Source: Hemerocallis citrina (lineage: Eukaryota; Streptophyta; Magnoliopsida; Asparagales; Asphodelaceae). From it: 64,000 nucleotides of DNA. Each line of letters begins with the position of its first letter. Position 1 is the stretch's first letter. Of the stretch, positions 23,301-34,145 are shown in pieces. The stretch is from NCBI GenBank assembly GCA_017893485.1, contig CM030358.1:249303073-249367072 (forward strand), read 5' to 3'. Under the pieces are notes generated by a model. That model worked only from the letters and a program-made list of their open reading frames with translations. It did not search any database and had not been told where the DNA came from. A program made the position numbers and the translations under genes.

Positions 23301-23946
23301 GGGAGGAAGAACGATGGAACCTGGAAATCCAGGAATGCGAAACCAGGAAGCGATCAAGTTTGGCCAAAGTCGGGGGGTTGCGTTGGTTGGACCAGGTGAA
23401 AGACCTACCGGATAAAGATAACTCGGTCAAATGCAAGTCCCGAATGCAATCGTTAAACAGGCAAGATTGGGAATTAGAGAAAACCGGATTCGACCTTTCG
23501 GCCACAAATCTGGTGACGTTGAAGTCCCCACAAAGGAAGCAGAGGTCACTAGTATATTGTTGTAATGAGAGAAATTCGTTCCAGAATAGGGGCCGCCTCT
23601 CAGGACAGGATGGGCCATAAACCGAAATCACGGTAAGGGGACAATTGAAGGTTGTCCAAAGGAGTTGAACAATGAGAAAGAAGTTAAGACGTTGGACCGC
23701 TATAAGAGAAAAGATCGGCTCTTTAAAGCCCAGAAGGACCCCTCCCCTCGAACCTATAGCATCGAGAGAGATCCACTTGGTGATCATAGATCCACCTAAG
23801 GTGTTCAAGGTGGAGTGGGAGGGCGATTCCAGTTTGGATTCTTGGATAGAAATCAGGTCACAGCGAGAAGAAGAAATTAAATCCAGAATTGCCCGTTGTT
23901 TAGATGGGTCATTCAGACCACGGATGTTTCAAGATACGCTAATCAT
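20305..23946 (-). pseudogene. LINE copy 2 ORF2: endonuclease, reverse transcriptase, zinc finger
   Basis: ATG is at 23946-23944. The Trp codon of the endonuclease start motif (S-W-N-I-R-G-L-N) is TGA (23931-23929). The endonuclease then reads on through SIQESK, ISVYGP, LCGDFNVTRF, SLSGRSFTWSN and SSDHVPIAL. A TAA near 22556 interrupts FPAFFF-KFW. RT follows with NFRPISLINTSFKIIMKVLS, DSAQSGFIKDRFILD and KLDFQKAYDNVNWEF, a frameshift near 22030, and the YADD motif at 21895-21884. Another shift occurs near 21190. The C-terminal zinc-binding domain (20796-20305) keeps CPFC, DVDHLF and QC. At least two stops and two shifts mean it is inactive. Confidence 0.88.
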
Positions 23947-25321
23947 GAGGATGGAGGTGCTCCAGGACTCTAATACGTTCCTTCCTTCTAAGGGAAAGAA
24001 CGCGGGGTGAATCAGAGGGATCTAACAGGAAACCCATGGCTTGCGCTAAGGTGGCCAATTCGCAATTGGAGAGCGAATCAAAAGTGGAGCAATAAATAGA
24101 ACCTAATGCGGCCAATTCTTTGGAGGAGTCCCTGGCAGGGTTGAAACAAGTCGAAGGACTAGGCAAATTGGAGGCCAAAATTTTTTTAGACCTAAGACGC
24201 GCACTAGATCTGATGAGACGAAGAGGCGACCTTAAGAGTTGCACTATCCCCGCTTTGGAGCACCTCGCCTCCAAAACGAGGATAGGCGAAGTGCCCGAGA
24301 GGATAGTAATAGAAGGGGAGGACAGAGCCTCCACCGGTCCGGATATAACATTGGATAAATGGCAAGAAAGCTTAGGAGGAGAGAGGGAAGAGAGTTCCAA
24401 TATACCCTGGGCCTTCGTCGCGATCGCTGGAGAAATCCAACCGCAAAACGAAGACCCAATCGGGAAGACCCTTAGACAGTAAGGGACATGGTAAGGAGGA
24501 GAAGTAGCTTGACACAAGAAACCCAAATGAATAAGCTTAAAGAAACATGTGGCAATGAAATAAATGCTAACAGGAGAATACTCAGAGATAGGAAAAAAGA
24601 ATACCTGTTTGGGTCGACTAACACTGTCAAGCTCCGCTTCCTCCTCCAACAGAAGAGGATCCTGATCAATCCATCCTGAACCTTTGGAAGGTGAGGAAAG
24701 CTTGAGCTTGGAGGAAGAGAAAGCAGGATCAGACTTGATCGGGGTGGGAAAGTGAGCAATCTGTTGGAATTGTTCCCAATCCGACGCGAAATTCGGGTTG
24801 ACTTCCCAAGCAGGCCATTTAGAAGATGAATCCTTACACCTAGCAGAAGGTGAGGACGCATCCACAGCAATAGCAGAGGTATTCAAAACCGACAACGGAG
24901 CCTTGGGAGGAAGAGAAGGGCTCAAAGAGGGAGGCAGGGATATAACCGATGGAGCCGGAGATGGACCCTTAGCAGCATGCAGCTCCGGGTTGATCCAAAC
25001 TAGGTTGGGCGCTTTGGATGGAGAGATCTTTGGAATGGAAGGGGAAGAGACAGGCTTGTTGTGAAGAGAGTACTTGCTGCGGACAGCCCCAATCCTACCC
25101 CCTTTCACCACTGAGCTCAGAGACTTAGAGGAAGAGGAATCCCCGGGGTGAAATGGGGAGGAGAGATCAGAGCAAAATTTCGGCGCAGCGGTCACAGGAG
25201 GAGGAGGAGGAGGGTTCCCACTGACGGAGATAGAATCATGGTAATGCACCGAGACGGAGAAGGAGAAGATACCATCACTTAAACAGAAAGTCTGAATACG
25301 TGCTCGAGGATTGGGGCATCT
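23939..25321 (-). pseudogene. LINE copy 2 ORF1, open but 5' truncated
   Basis: About 460 codons are open without a stop from the truncation point to TAG at 23941-23939. The visible parts are ARIQTFCLSDGIFSFSVSVH, a poly-Pro run, Ser/Pro-rich linkers with KAPNLVWINPELH and SKWPAWEVNPNFASDW, an acidic stretch, and the C-terminal RLIRSSARLRSKK. No start codon remains inside the element. The middle (about 24600-24480) is hydrophobic and unlike the rest. In the DNA it begins CAG-GTATTC, so it may be a retained intron-like segment. The family role is RNA binding and chaperoning. Confidence 0.65.
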
Positions 25322-25336
25322 AAATAACAAGTTGTT
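25322..25336. repeat. Right target-site duplication of LINE copy 2
   Basis: This is an exact second copy of AAATAACAAGTTGTT. It marks the pre-insertion site in the GST upstream region. Confidence 0.9.
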
Positions 25337-25587
25337 ACACATGACAACTGTCATGTAACATTATAATATTAGAGATTATCTAGTGGGACCCGTTTTGCAT
25401 CGGACACATGCAAAGCAACGTCCTTCCTTTGGTCGTCCCTTCAATTTGACCATCATTTTCATTTAATGAAATGTCCTGGTCAAATTAGGGACTTAGAATA
25501 AAGTATCCTCCCTCTTTATAAACTCTAGCGACTTAGCCAGCCTAAACCCTCTCAGACAAAGAGTGTTCCCATAGCAAAAAAGAAAAG
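25337..25587 (+). promoter_or_regulatory. GST promoter and 5' leader
   Basis: TATAAA lies at 25518-25523, 65 bp before the ATG. The leader is short and A-rich before the start. The nearest upstream DNA beyond 25322 is the LINE, so any distal promoter elements have been displaced by 5.9 kb. Confidence 0.65.
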
Positions 25588-26633
25588 ATGAGCTCCATTG
25601 ACGAGAAAGAACCCTCTGGTTCCCTCAAACTATTTGGGTCATGGGCAAGCTCCTACACTCACCGAGTCCAACTAGCTCTGAAGCTCAAAGGCATTGAGTT
25701 CGACTACATGGAGGAAGACTTGGGTAACAAGAGCCCTTCCTTGCTCCAACACAACCCTATCTACAAGAAGGTCCCTGTCCTTGTCCACCTCGACCGCACC
25801 ATTCCCGAATCCCTCGTCATCCTTCACTATGTTGATGACACCTGGCCCTCTGCCTACCCCATCATGCCCGAAGATCCATATGAAAGGGCCCTCGCTCGCT
25901 TCTGGTCTTACTTTGCAGACGACAAGGTACGTACTTATCAATCTGATCAAACGACGACCATCCCGGCCATTAATGCATTGAACAATACATGTTCTTGCAT
26001 CAGTTTCTTTTTTCGTTTTTTTAATTGTTTGACCTTTAGTCTTAAGATAATCGATCCGGTCATCAAAATAGTCTGATCCAACCATTTATTTAAATAAATG
26101 CTTTAAAAATACTTGTATTTTCAGTCTAAGCTTGCGGCACTTTTTTTTTTTTTCTTTTCTTTTTGTTACACATCAAAATGCAGTTGGGTCCTGCAGTTGC
26201 TCTCGTGTTCACATCGTCAGGCGAGGAGCAGCAGGCGGCGGTGGTGCAGGTGCACGAGCAACTGAAGCAGATCGAGAATGAGCTTAGAGACGGCGCTTTC
26301 AAAGGGAGGAAGTTCTTCGGAGGAGACAAGATCGGTTTTCTCGACATCGTGCTAGGGTGCGGGTCGTACTGGCTCCCTGTATTCGAAGAGGTTGCTAAAG
26401 TGAAGCTGGTCGACCCAGACACGTTCCCCCTCTTCCACTCCTGGCTCAAAGTGTTCGAGGAGCAGGAGGAGGTGAAGGCGATCATTCCGGCCCTGGACAA
26501 GCTGATCGAGTACGCGACAGCTGTTCGGCACATGATGCTGAGCATGAAGATGAAGAAGCACAATGACGACAGCAACAGCAATAATAGTACTAGTGGCACT
26601 GAGATTGATGAGGATGGTGGTGACCGCAACTAA
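25588..26633 (+). CDS. GSTU: Tau-class glutathione S-transferase, two exons
   Basis: Exon 1 is 25588-25926 (113 codons), with donor GTACGT at 25927. Exon 2 is 26184-26633, after acceptor CAG, giving about 262 residues. The single phase-0 intron after ...FADDK is the normal tau-class position. The N-terminal thioredoxin-like domain shows LFGSWASSYTHRV with the presumed catalytic Ser21, KKVPVL around residues 60-65 and PESLVIL with the glutathione-binding Glu74-Ser75. The C-terminal helical domain has KFFGGDKIGFLDIVLG. Tau GSTs conjugate glutathione to electrophiles in the cytosol and are usually induced by stress or herbicides. The protein is longer than the usual 220-235 because of a Lys/Asn/Ser/Asp-rich tail after VRHMML. 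Both exons are open and the splice sites are consensus, so it is probably functional. The LINE 5' end lies 266 bp upstream. Confidence 0.92.
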
Positions 26634-27392
26634 GTAGAGAGGTGGGTTGGGGTTTGGGGGTTTTGGGGGAGTGTGATTTGACCCGATTAAGTTATCAAGT
26701 CACTTTTGTTGTGATGTGTGAGATGTAGGGTTAAATATTTGGGGATCGAAGTGATGATGATGATGATGATGACGATGGCGATGTAGATGCTCGGTTTTAA
26801 GTAATTATCTATTAATAATCTTTTTAAGTTGGTACGTAATCTTTGGTGAAGGAATCCTAAGACTGATAAGGTACTGAGAAGGTGGTCAGTGCACGTGGAA
26901 ATGCTTGGGTTTTAGCTCAATGCTCTGCAACATCTCAGGGATTAATGGTAGGTATACTGGTTAATCAGATGGGATTTGGTACTAAATTAATTAATTAATT
27001 AATTTTTGTTAGTTGAACTAATTCATACTTTCTTTCTGTTTAATTCAGTTTCGCTCTTAGAATGATACAGGTTTAAAAATTGGTGGAAAAAATAATTACT
27101 CCAGATTAGTTCTAACATTTCAGGTGTAGATTATGTATTTTGCGGGTTTTTTTTCTTATACCAAGCATCAGTAAGAGAATTGCATAGAAAACAATTAAGG
27201 GTTTCTTCCAAATTGAAGGCATATTCGACGTGATCAAAAGATCAATCTGCCTTCTGTTATACTAGTACTCGACAACAGTGATATAGGTGGTACATGTTGT
27301 TGTGTGCCATTTGATCAATTTTTGTGACAAATACTATATAAAAAATTTATTCTAAGTCCAATCTCATGATCAGTTGAGCGAATCATCTCTAA
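26634..27392. other. GST 3' region and intergenic DNA
   Basis: This holds the presumed 3' UTR with a GAT-type trinucleotide run at 26751-26783. AT-rich sequence follows, with TTAATTAATTAATTAA near 26987-27002. No other gene is seen. Confidence 0.5.
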
Positions 27393-27958
27393 GCACATCT
27401 ACAATCACGTTAGCTATTTTAGCTCTACAAAATAACCAAAATAAATAACAATTTGATCATTTGGCTAGCAAAACAAGTCAATATTCCAACCATATTAGTT
27501 ATTTTAGATAACCATAAATATTTTAAAAATCAAAAAAATAAAATAAAATAAAATATAAATATAAATATAAACCCATGCTAAAAAAAAAAGCCCCCCCCCC
27601 CCCCCCCCCCCCAAAAAGAAAGAAATCTCTTTACTATGAAAACTACTAATCACCATCTGAAAACTTTTGAAAACCACGATCGCGAGATTGCGAGGGATTC
27701 GCTAGCTTCGAAATTTTTGATTTTTGAGTTTGCGTGCGATTTTTATTTTTTTATTTTATTTTATTTTATTTTTATTTTAGGTTTTGAGATGCAGAAGAGT
27801 GAAAGAGAAGTTTGACGAGCAATATAATTTTGCCAAATTTTGGATGTCTATTTAAGAAATCTATTTTGATGAAAAGATTTAGCTGAGGCCTGTTGGAGTA
27901 AATTTTTTCTTCTCACTATTATTTTGACTAAAGTCATATTAGCGTGTTGGAGATGGTC
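27393..27958. mobile_element. Decayed Harbinger-like MITE
   Basis: The left end GCACATCTACAATCACG and the reverse complement of the right end (GACCATCTCCAACACG) form imperfect terminal inverted repeats. They resemble the GAGCATCTNCAA type seen in the better-preserved pair at 62290-63806. TAA precedes the left end; the right flank is not a clear TAA. It contains AT-rich simple repeats and a poly-C run. No ORF is present. Confidence 0.4.
27591..27612. repeat. 22-base poly-C tract
   Basis: An uninterrupted run of 22 C follows an A-rich stretch. It could be genuine, or its length could be a sequencing or assembly uncertainty. Confidence 0.9.
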
Positions 27959-28932
27959 AACTATCAAATAGATCTTAACCTAAAAAAAAACTATCAAATA
28001 GATGTGTTGGCAAAGCGTAAATTTATCGATATGATCCACACTAGCACTTGCAATTTAAAAGCTTCTGTACGAATTTAGTGAAATGAACTGTAGGGTATGG
28101 TTCTCAGTCAATTGACTGGTCAGTTCACATTTGTTCATTAATGTAGCACACTCCTAGTTCACAAACATGGTCATAATAATTGAGTCATTTTGTGTCCACA
28201 CTCGAATGATCAATGCAAATAGGTTCACACGTGCATTGTATGGAATGCACAAATCTCAATGAGTCAAGTCTAATCAGTATAGTGACTACTGCGGAGGAGG
28301 AAAATTTGGCTAGTTTCGGCATTGGACAAGAGCTGATCAGGAAATTGATACCAATGTGGAGATAATGATACGGATGCTTTCGAATAGGATACAGATTATA
28401 TGCTAGTCATATGAACATCTATATCCGCAAAATTTCGAATTCAGATACAACAAATTGAATACAGATATAAATTCAAATATAAAACTAGTGTTATATAAAA
28501 TAAATGCATGAAAAAAATAAAATAAAAATCCAATAGAATATAACAAAAATTTAACTTTGTATATTAATCACAAAGTTAGGAAAAGGCTCTACATATTAAA
28601 GAAAAATTATAGATAATTGTAATTTAATGTAAAAAAATGGGATATAAAAAAGTTGATGCTCATATTTTAATTTTAAGGAGGATATGAAAGAATTTGAAGA
28701 TTATATGAAAACTTGTACTAACTAGTAACTACAAATATGTTTAGGAGAGAAAAATCGGAACCAAAAATATTAAAGACCAACCAGGGATCTAATAAAAATT
28801 TTCCCTAAGCTGTAATATTAAGAAAAATCAAAATGAAAGCGAGAGTTTTCAAGTCCGAGCCATCGTTGTGACAAACACCGACAGTTATGATCTTATTATA
28901 TAGAGAAAAGTGAAACTGAAGACATATTTTCA
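27959..28932. other. AT-rich intergenic DNA
   Basis: No gene is seen. CAGTCAATTGACTG near 28107-28120 is a palindrome similar in form to, but distinct from, the CAGTCGACTG boxes elsewhere. Confidence 0.5.
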
Positions 28933-29091
28933 TATAAAATGATGTGCCAAAATAAAAATCTTTAAATTATATGTTTGTTAAATAACATATTGATTTATCT
29001 TAGTGGTTAAGATTCTGTATTACAATTTGTAAATAAGTCATTTGATCAAACTTACAATTTAAGAGTTTTTGTTTTGACACATCATTTTATA
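28933..29091. mobile_element. Fold-back MITE, 159 bp
   Basis: The left arm TATAAAATGATGTGCCAAAA and the right arm are inverted repeats extending more than 50 bp with a few mismatches, around a short centre. The whole unit could fold into one hairpin. No ORF is present. The superfamily is not determined. Confidence 0.7.
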
Positions 29092-29218
29092 CTAGTAATT
29101 TACACGTGCATTGCACGGTTTAATAAATACATATATTTATTTTTAAAAGTAAAAATTCCGGCACGCGTGTTGCACGGGTTGGTAGAAGGACAAATTACAC
29201 TAAGGCCTTTTCCCATTA
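29092..29218 (-). other. Possible minus-strand Helitron 3' end
   Basis: On the minus strand a short stem CGTGC/GCACG (29115-29103) is followed by GTGTAAATTA, then CTAG (29095-29092) and T, which fits a Helitron 3' terminus. A second CGTGC-type hairpin lies at about 29160-29178. This may be the edge of an older, opposite Helitron into which the plus-strand Helitron inserted. Confidence 0.35.
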
Positions 29219-29451
29219 TCTATTTTCTATTATAAAAGCCACAATATAAAAATTAAATCTGTCAGGAGGAGATATCAGCCGTCAATCGCATCATTTTTAC
29301 AAATAGCAGATTTAATCTAGACCGTTAGTTATAGCTAATAAAAAAACCCTATTTTTAAACCACCGTAATTCATCCAAAAAAAACCACCGTATAAACCTCT
29401 CTGTCATTCCCAATCGCCCACATCCCCTCCTCCTTTGCGTTCGGGAAACCG

Positions 29452-29790
29452 ATGGCGGTTCAACAACTCCCAGCAGGCTTCCTCAAATCTGAGATCCTCT
29501 TCCTCCCCTCTAACCCCACCTACTACATCTTCGACCTCATCGCCGAAGCACAGTTCTACAACATCGATGCCTCCCTCCTCTCCAACCCCAACCCCACCTC
29601 CCACTTCAACGCCATCGATCTCCGTTGAACCCACGCCCTCCTCCTCAGCGGCCGTGATCTTCCCTCCGCATTCGCCACCGATGCCTCTGGAGTTGTACAC
29701 GTGCCGTACTGCGGAAAGATCACGTCCTTCGACTGGTCGCTGGCGAAAAAGTCAACGATGTTGACTCGACTCCCGCCGTTGACTCGCTGA
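29452..29790 (+). pseudogene. Captured BTB/POZ (KCTD-like) protein fragment
   Basis: The ATG at 29452 opens MAVQQLPAGFLKSEILFLPS, then FDLIAEAQFYNID, and stops at TGA 29626-29628. The frame continues past this stop with LLLSGRDLPSAFATDASGVV, HVPYCGKITSFDW and SLAKKSTMLTRLP to TGA 29788-29790. This corresponds to the end of a BTB domain (EAQFYNI) and the start of the following repeat domain (ITSFDWSL) of plant BTB/POZ proteins of the At5g41330/At2g24240 type. The family identification is from memory of the motif pattern. One internal stop and missing flanks make it a gene fragment. Confidence 0.55.
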
Positions 29791-32700
29791 TGTCGTTGAG
29801 CTTTGATCCCCAAAAATTCATTATTTTTTCCTTTATCCCTTCGATTTGGAGTTTACCCACTTCTAATCTTCGGTAAAGTTCTAATCTTTGATTTGATTTG
29901 ATTTGAGTTAATTTTATGTAGTTTCTGCCAATTTCAGTTCAGAGTTTGATAAATTCTCTTTATATTTGTCCTCAATTGTTGTTAATTTCCGTAGGTTATG
30001 GTATGAATTATGCCCAATTTCTGTGTTTGTTTATCTGATTGTTCATTTATTGACTCCTTTTTGGGAAATTGATTCCTGAATTTTTGTTGCATATTGAGAA
30101 TACAAGACACTTGTTGCTTGTTGCAGTTAGTAGTTAATGAGAATTATAATTGAGTTGTTGTAAATGATGATCAAATCATATGAAGGTTAGTTTCTACTAG
30201 GAGTTTTGATTATGTATGGAATATTACTAGGAGTGTTATATGAAGAGGGTTGTCGTCAAATTATAATTATGATTATTTGATGATGGACTAAAAAGAAAGT
30301 AGAGGTTGCCCCGATTGAAGATAAAATTTGGGAGAGTTGGGTTGGACACATTGTTTGGAGGGATAAAGCCAGACGACTAAGTGCCTTGGATTCCTATTTA
30401 GGAAAATTGTTTGGATGGAAGTTAGGGGAGCAAAATAAACTAGGCATAGACCCAGACAAATCAAGGGAAGCTATTAATAGGGATTTGAATTTTGAAAAGT
30501 ACTAATTTGACTAAGTTACCTGTCAATGGAGTTGAGTTTAGGAGAATGATTCATGTATCCGGCCCAAAAATTTTGGGATAAGGGCTTGTTGGTGTTTGTG
30601 TTGGTGGTGGTGGTGGTGCTAGACGCGCCCTCATCAAATTCAGACAATAAGTATGATTACTTTAGGAAAAGTCGGTTGATCGGGATACTTAGATTCATAA
30701 ACAAATACCTGAAAACATTGCTAGAGCACACCTTGTCATCAATAACCCTACAAAAACCTTCATGATGTCTATTGGTATCCATGAAGGATACTAATGTTTT
30801 AATCAAGCCAAATCATTATGTTAAGCATAAAGAATCATACACAAATAATATGGTTTATAAGGAGGTGTTAATGCCTAAACATGATCGTTAGATGTTTGAA
30901 TAAAACTATTAAAGATGTATTGCTACTTCTTTCTTATTTTAACTTCTTAAGATGTAACAGAATACTATTTCTGGAAGAAAGAAAAAAAAGAAAAAAAGAA
31001 AACAAAAGAAAGAAAGAAAAAGATGTAATAGAATACTCCCAAGTTTTCTTTTTCTTTCTTTTTTCACATTCTCTGTTTTTTTCTACTTAATTTTCAAATA
31101 TGGGAGCTTATTCAAATCACAATGGTTGGAATCACAAGAATGTTGATATGCAAGAGAAAAACACTGCCAATCAATCTCCTGAGAACTAATTATTGCTGTG
31201 CCTTTGAGGAATTTTTGAGTTTGTGAACCTTTTCATCGTTTGTAAATTTAGAATTAATCATTAACAAGTTGTATTTGTAGGCAAGGAAACATGTCATAGA
31301 ACTGGTAACAGAGATGATTAAGAAAAGGAAGTCTTCTCCAAGCCCAAACAATACATGCTTGATTGCCTTTCGCTAGATGGGAAAGAATCCAAATTAAATG
31401 ACGAGTAGGCTATTGATTTGAGTATTGCCCTTATCTGTTTGGGAATGAAATGTTTCTATTACTTCAATTATGGCTGTGATCAGCATAACTAACAAAAAGC
31501 TCTTGATGAACTCTGTGAATTTATAAGAGGTATATATAAGTAGTGAGTATGCTTTGTCAATTCAAAGTACTTAGAAAGCACAAAAGAATGCTTGTTCATT
31601 TAATGCTTTTTTTATGGCTTTAGCAATGATGCTTTGTTGATGTGCTGGGTTTTGTTGCTGAACATATGAAAATTCCAAAGGTTGCACTGGTTTCTTTCCT
31701 ATTTTATAGAATATTTTGGTTTGGTTAACATGATTAAGTTTGTTAATGTATATATGTAAATTTTCTTCCAAAAATGAATGTCAAGGTGCTTGTGTTTATG
31801 TTTCTTTGAGTCTGATCTAAGGGAACATGGTTAGACTAATACCGGAATTGACTCATTGACTAATACCAGAGTAAAAATCTCAGACAACATAATATTAATT
31901 ATATACTTGTTGTTTTATTCCCAAAAACAAGTCATTTGGATTTGACCTAATGCCTTTGCTAGAGTAAGTAGCCAATGAGCCAACTCTGGTTTCCTAGCAA
32001 AGCAAATGTCTATAGGAACAAAGAGTATATCTTTCTAATATTAGTAATAGAAGTATCATTATTGAGTTAGACCAAAACAGTACAGAAGTTAAACAATAAC
32101 GTAGTTACAAATTATGTAAACTAACTTGAAATGGTTGTACCCAAGAAAAATGGGAAAAAAAATGTAATTTCTCATTTCATCGCAAACCTTGTAGTAGCTC
32201 TAAACCTAATGTTTGTCCACCTACACTTTTTTGAAAAAAAGTTGAGTTAGAAATTACACTGCAGAAAATTTCACCTACTAATGCTTAGAGAAGTTAAATA
32301 AATAAATAAATTGAGGTGTCTTAAACTAACTATTTCTTTTGGGTGTATGCAGGATATAGAAAATCTTCAATTACGATGACATGAATTATAATGCTCACGA
32401 TAATAAAAGTGAATTGCAGTTGAAGCATATTCTACGTAAAATTGTCGTGTGCTGCTGCACCATGACAACCTCTGTCTACGTGTTAATCATCCCATTTGCA
32501 ACTCTTGCATTCCTTTGATTATTGAAATTTTCACCCCCTTTTTTTTTACTGCTCTTTAGGCTAAAGATTCATGTAGCATTGAACTCGTGCGATGCACGAA
32601 CGGTACCATCAAGCTCTATTGTCTCCATTGTCGTGCATTAGTGACAGATTTTTTTTTCTAAAATGTAGATGGTGAATTAACCCGTGCTGTGCGCAGGCTT

Positions 32701-33103
32701 ATGCAGTTAACCTCGTGCTACACACGAATTATCATGAATTATGACTATTTGATGTAATTTTAATATTTTACACAGCTGAGCTTTGAGCTTATTTAACTTG
32801 AATAAAAGAAATATATATATCTTTATGTTTAAAATGTAATAGTTTAAACTGAAAAAAGCAGCTTAAATATTTTTCTATAACTGTTGTCAAAATCTAAGGT
32901 ACTATTCTAAATTTAGCCTAATATATTGTATTGAGTAGATGAGTTTTTAAATTGTCATCATGCATCTTGGTCTGATTCTTAAACAAGACTATAAAATGTA
33001 GCTCGCTATCTTTGTTTGGAAAACAGTTTCCTTTATGTATCTATACACTTTTACTGGATTTTCTTTTCTTCCTCTTTCTGAACCCTCTTATCTTTGATTT
33101 CAG
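29791..33103. other. Helitron interior without recognised genes
   Basis: AT-rich, intron-like DNA. At 30305-30510 a stretch reads, in part, KIWESWVGHIVWRDKARRL and then a DPDKSREAINRDL-like end that faintly recalls a LINE tail, but I cannot assign it. A purine-rich run lies at 30975-31025. Helitron-end-like hairpins occur at 32585-32599. Confidence 0.4.
32585..32730. repeat. Helitron-end-like hairpins inside the Helitron
   Basis: TCGTGC/GCACGA (32585-32599), CCCGTGCTGTGCGC (about 32680) and CTCGTGCTACACACG (about 32713) look like worn Helitron 3' hairpins. They lack a CTAG at the right distance. They may be relics of nested insertions. Confidence 0.35.
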
Positions 33104-34145
33104 ATATTTCTGTATAGATCCTCTGCCACGGCGCAAGTGAGTGTTTGATTTCCTCTCTGTTCGTTCATATATAGATAACAAGTGGCAGTTGGACCTTGGA
33201 CGCATGCCATAATATTGTTCAGTAGTAGGATATGGTTATCATCTTAATTTGACTGTGCTAATTTTGTCATCAATGCTCAGTGCACTGGTACCATCCCAAC
33301 CAGGATAAAAAACTGTTAATTACCCTGCCCGTCCAGTTGACACTACGACTGATTTTGAAGGATCAACCAGTGTTCAACCTCCTCCACAGGTATTGCTGCA
33401 CTAGCTTGTGACAAATAATTTTGGATTCATATATCAACTATGAGGAAGTGAATGCTACCATTTATTGCTAATTAGCAGTAGGGAGGTAGCTTAGTTTTTC
33501 TTGATATAGCTTAGTTTTTTTTTAAATCATGCGAAAGATAAGCATAAGTGAAGGAACTAACTGATGCATAATTAATGTCTAAACAATTGAGAGTTCCATT
33601 CGCATTCAGAAGCGCATCACTTTTCCTAATTGATACGTATTTTTTATGTTAATGATGCTTGTTTTGATGGATGCGTCCTGAAAAGTGAGGTATAACACCA
33701 TTTAATAAATCACTGAGAAACATGATCTTACACAGCTGTTAGAGATAACATAAGCTACTGTCCCAATCCTTATTTCCTTACATTCCTACCCAACATGCAT
33801 CTTTCCAACTTGTATTTATGTCCAAGTTGCAACAGTATAGTAGTATCATTATAGCTAATTTGGAAGATTAAGCATTATCATTTATGAGTCATACTTGATA
33901 AACTAATCATATATTTTGTGGGTCTTCAGGTATCATCTGCAAATGCTATTTCTGGAAGCGTATCTGCTGCATCCGTAGCTGGTGCTAGACCAGTTCACCC
34001 AATGATGGTTGGAATCCAACAACATATGGCGGGTGCTGGTATGGCCGCTTTCAATATCGCCTCTCAAGCTCCTGGTATGGCTTATCTTAACCCTGGAGGT
34101 ATGCCAATGCAGGGAGGCACTTCTGCTCAGGCCCATCAACAGCAG
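33104..34145 (+). pseudogene. Captured three-exon fragment of a Met/Gln/Ala-rich protein
   Basis: Three exon-like blocks, 33104-33136, 33281-33389 and 33930-34145, each have AG before and GT after, and their phases join into one frame. The second has a TAA in frame just after PSQPG and ends in VQPPPQ. The third (72 codons) reads VSSANAISGSVSAASVAGAR, then HPMMVGIQQHMAGAGMAAF, and ends in AHQQQ. Composition suggests a low-complexity nuclear or RNA-related regulatory protein, but I cannot name the gene. The premature stop and missing ends mean it is a transduplicated fragment. Confidence 0.55.

Larger units (their letters stand above)
19457..25321 (-). mobile_element. L1-type LINE, copy 2, with perfect 15-bp target duplication
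   Basis: The element is 5.87 kb. It ends on the left in a T-run (19455-19462, the poly-A tail on the minus strand) and is flanked on both sides by AAATAACAAGTTGTT. ORF1 and ORF2 overlap by ATGATTAG. The start lies inside ORF1, so it was 5' truncated on insertion, which is common for LINEs. It landed about 200 bp upstream of the TATA box of the GST gene, in opposite orientation. The exact duplication suggests a more recent insertion than copy 1, yet ORF2 has several disabling changes. Confidence 0.92.

Noticed and set aside
29404..29813. Minus-strand Gly/Glu/Val-rich ORFs opposite the BTB/POZ fragment
   Set aside because: They are shadows of the plus-strand coding exon. The plus-strand reading has the recognisable protein motifs.
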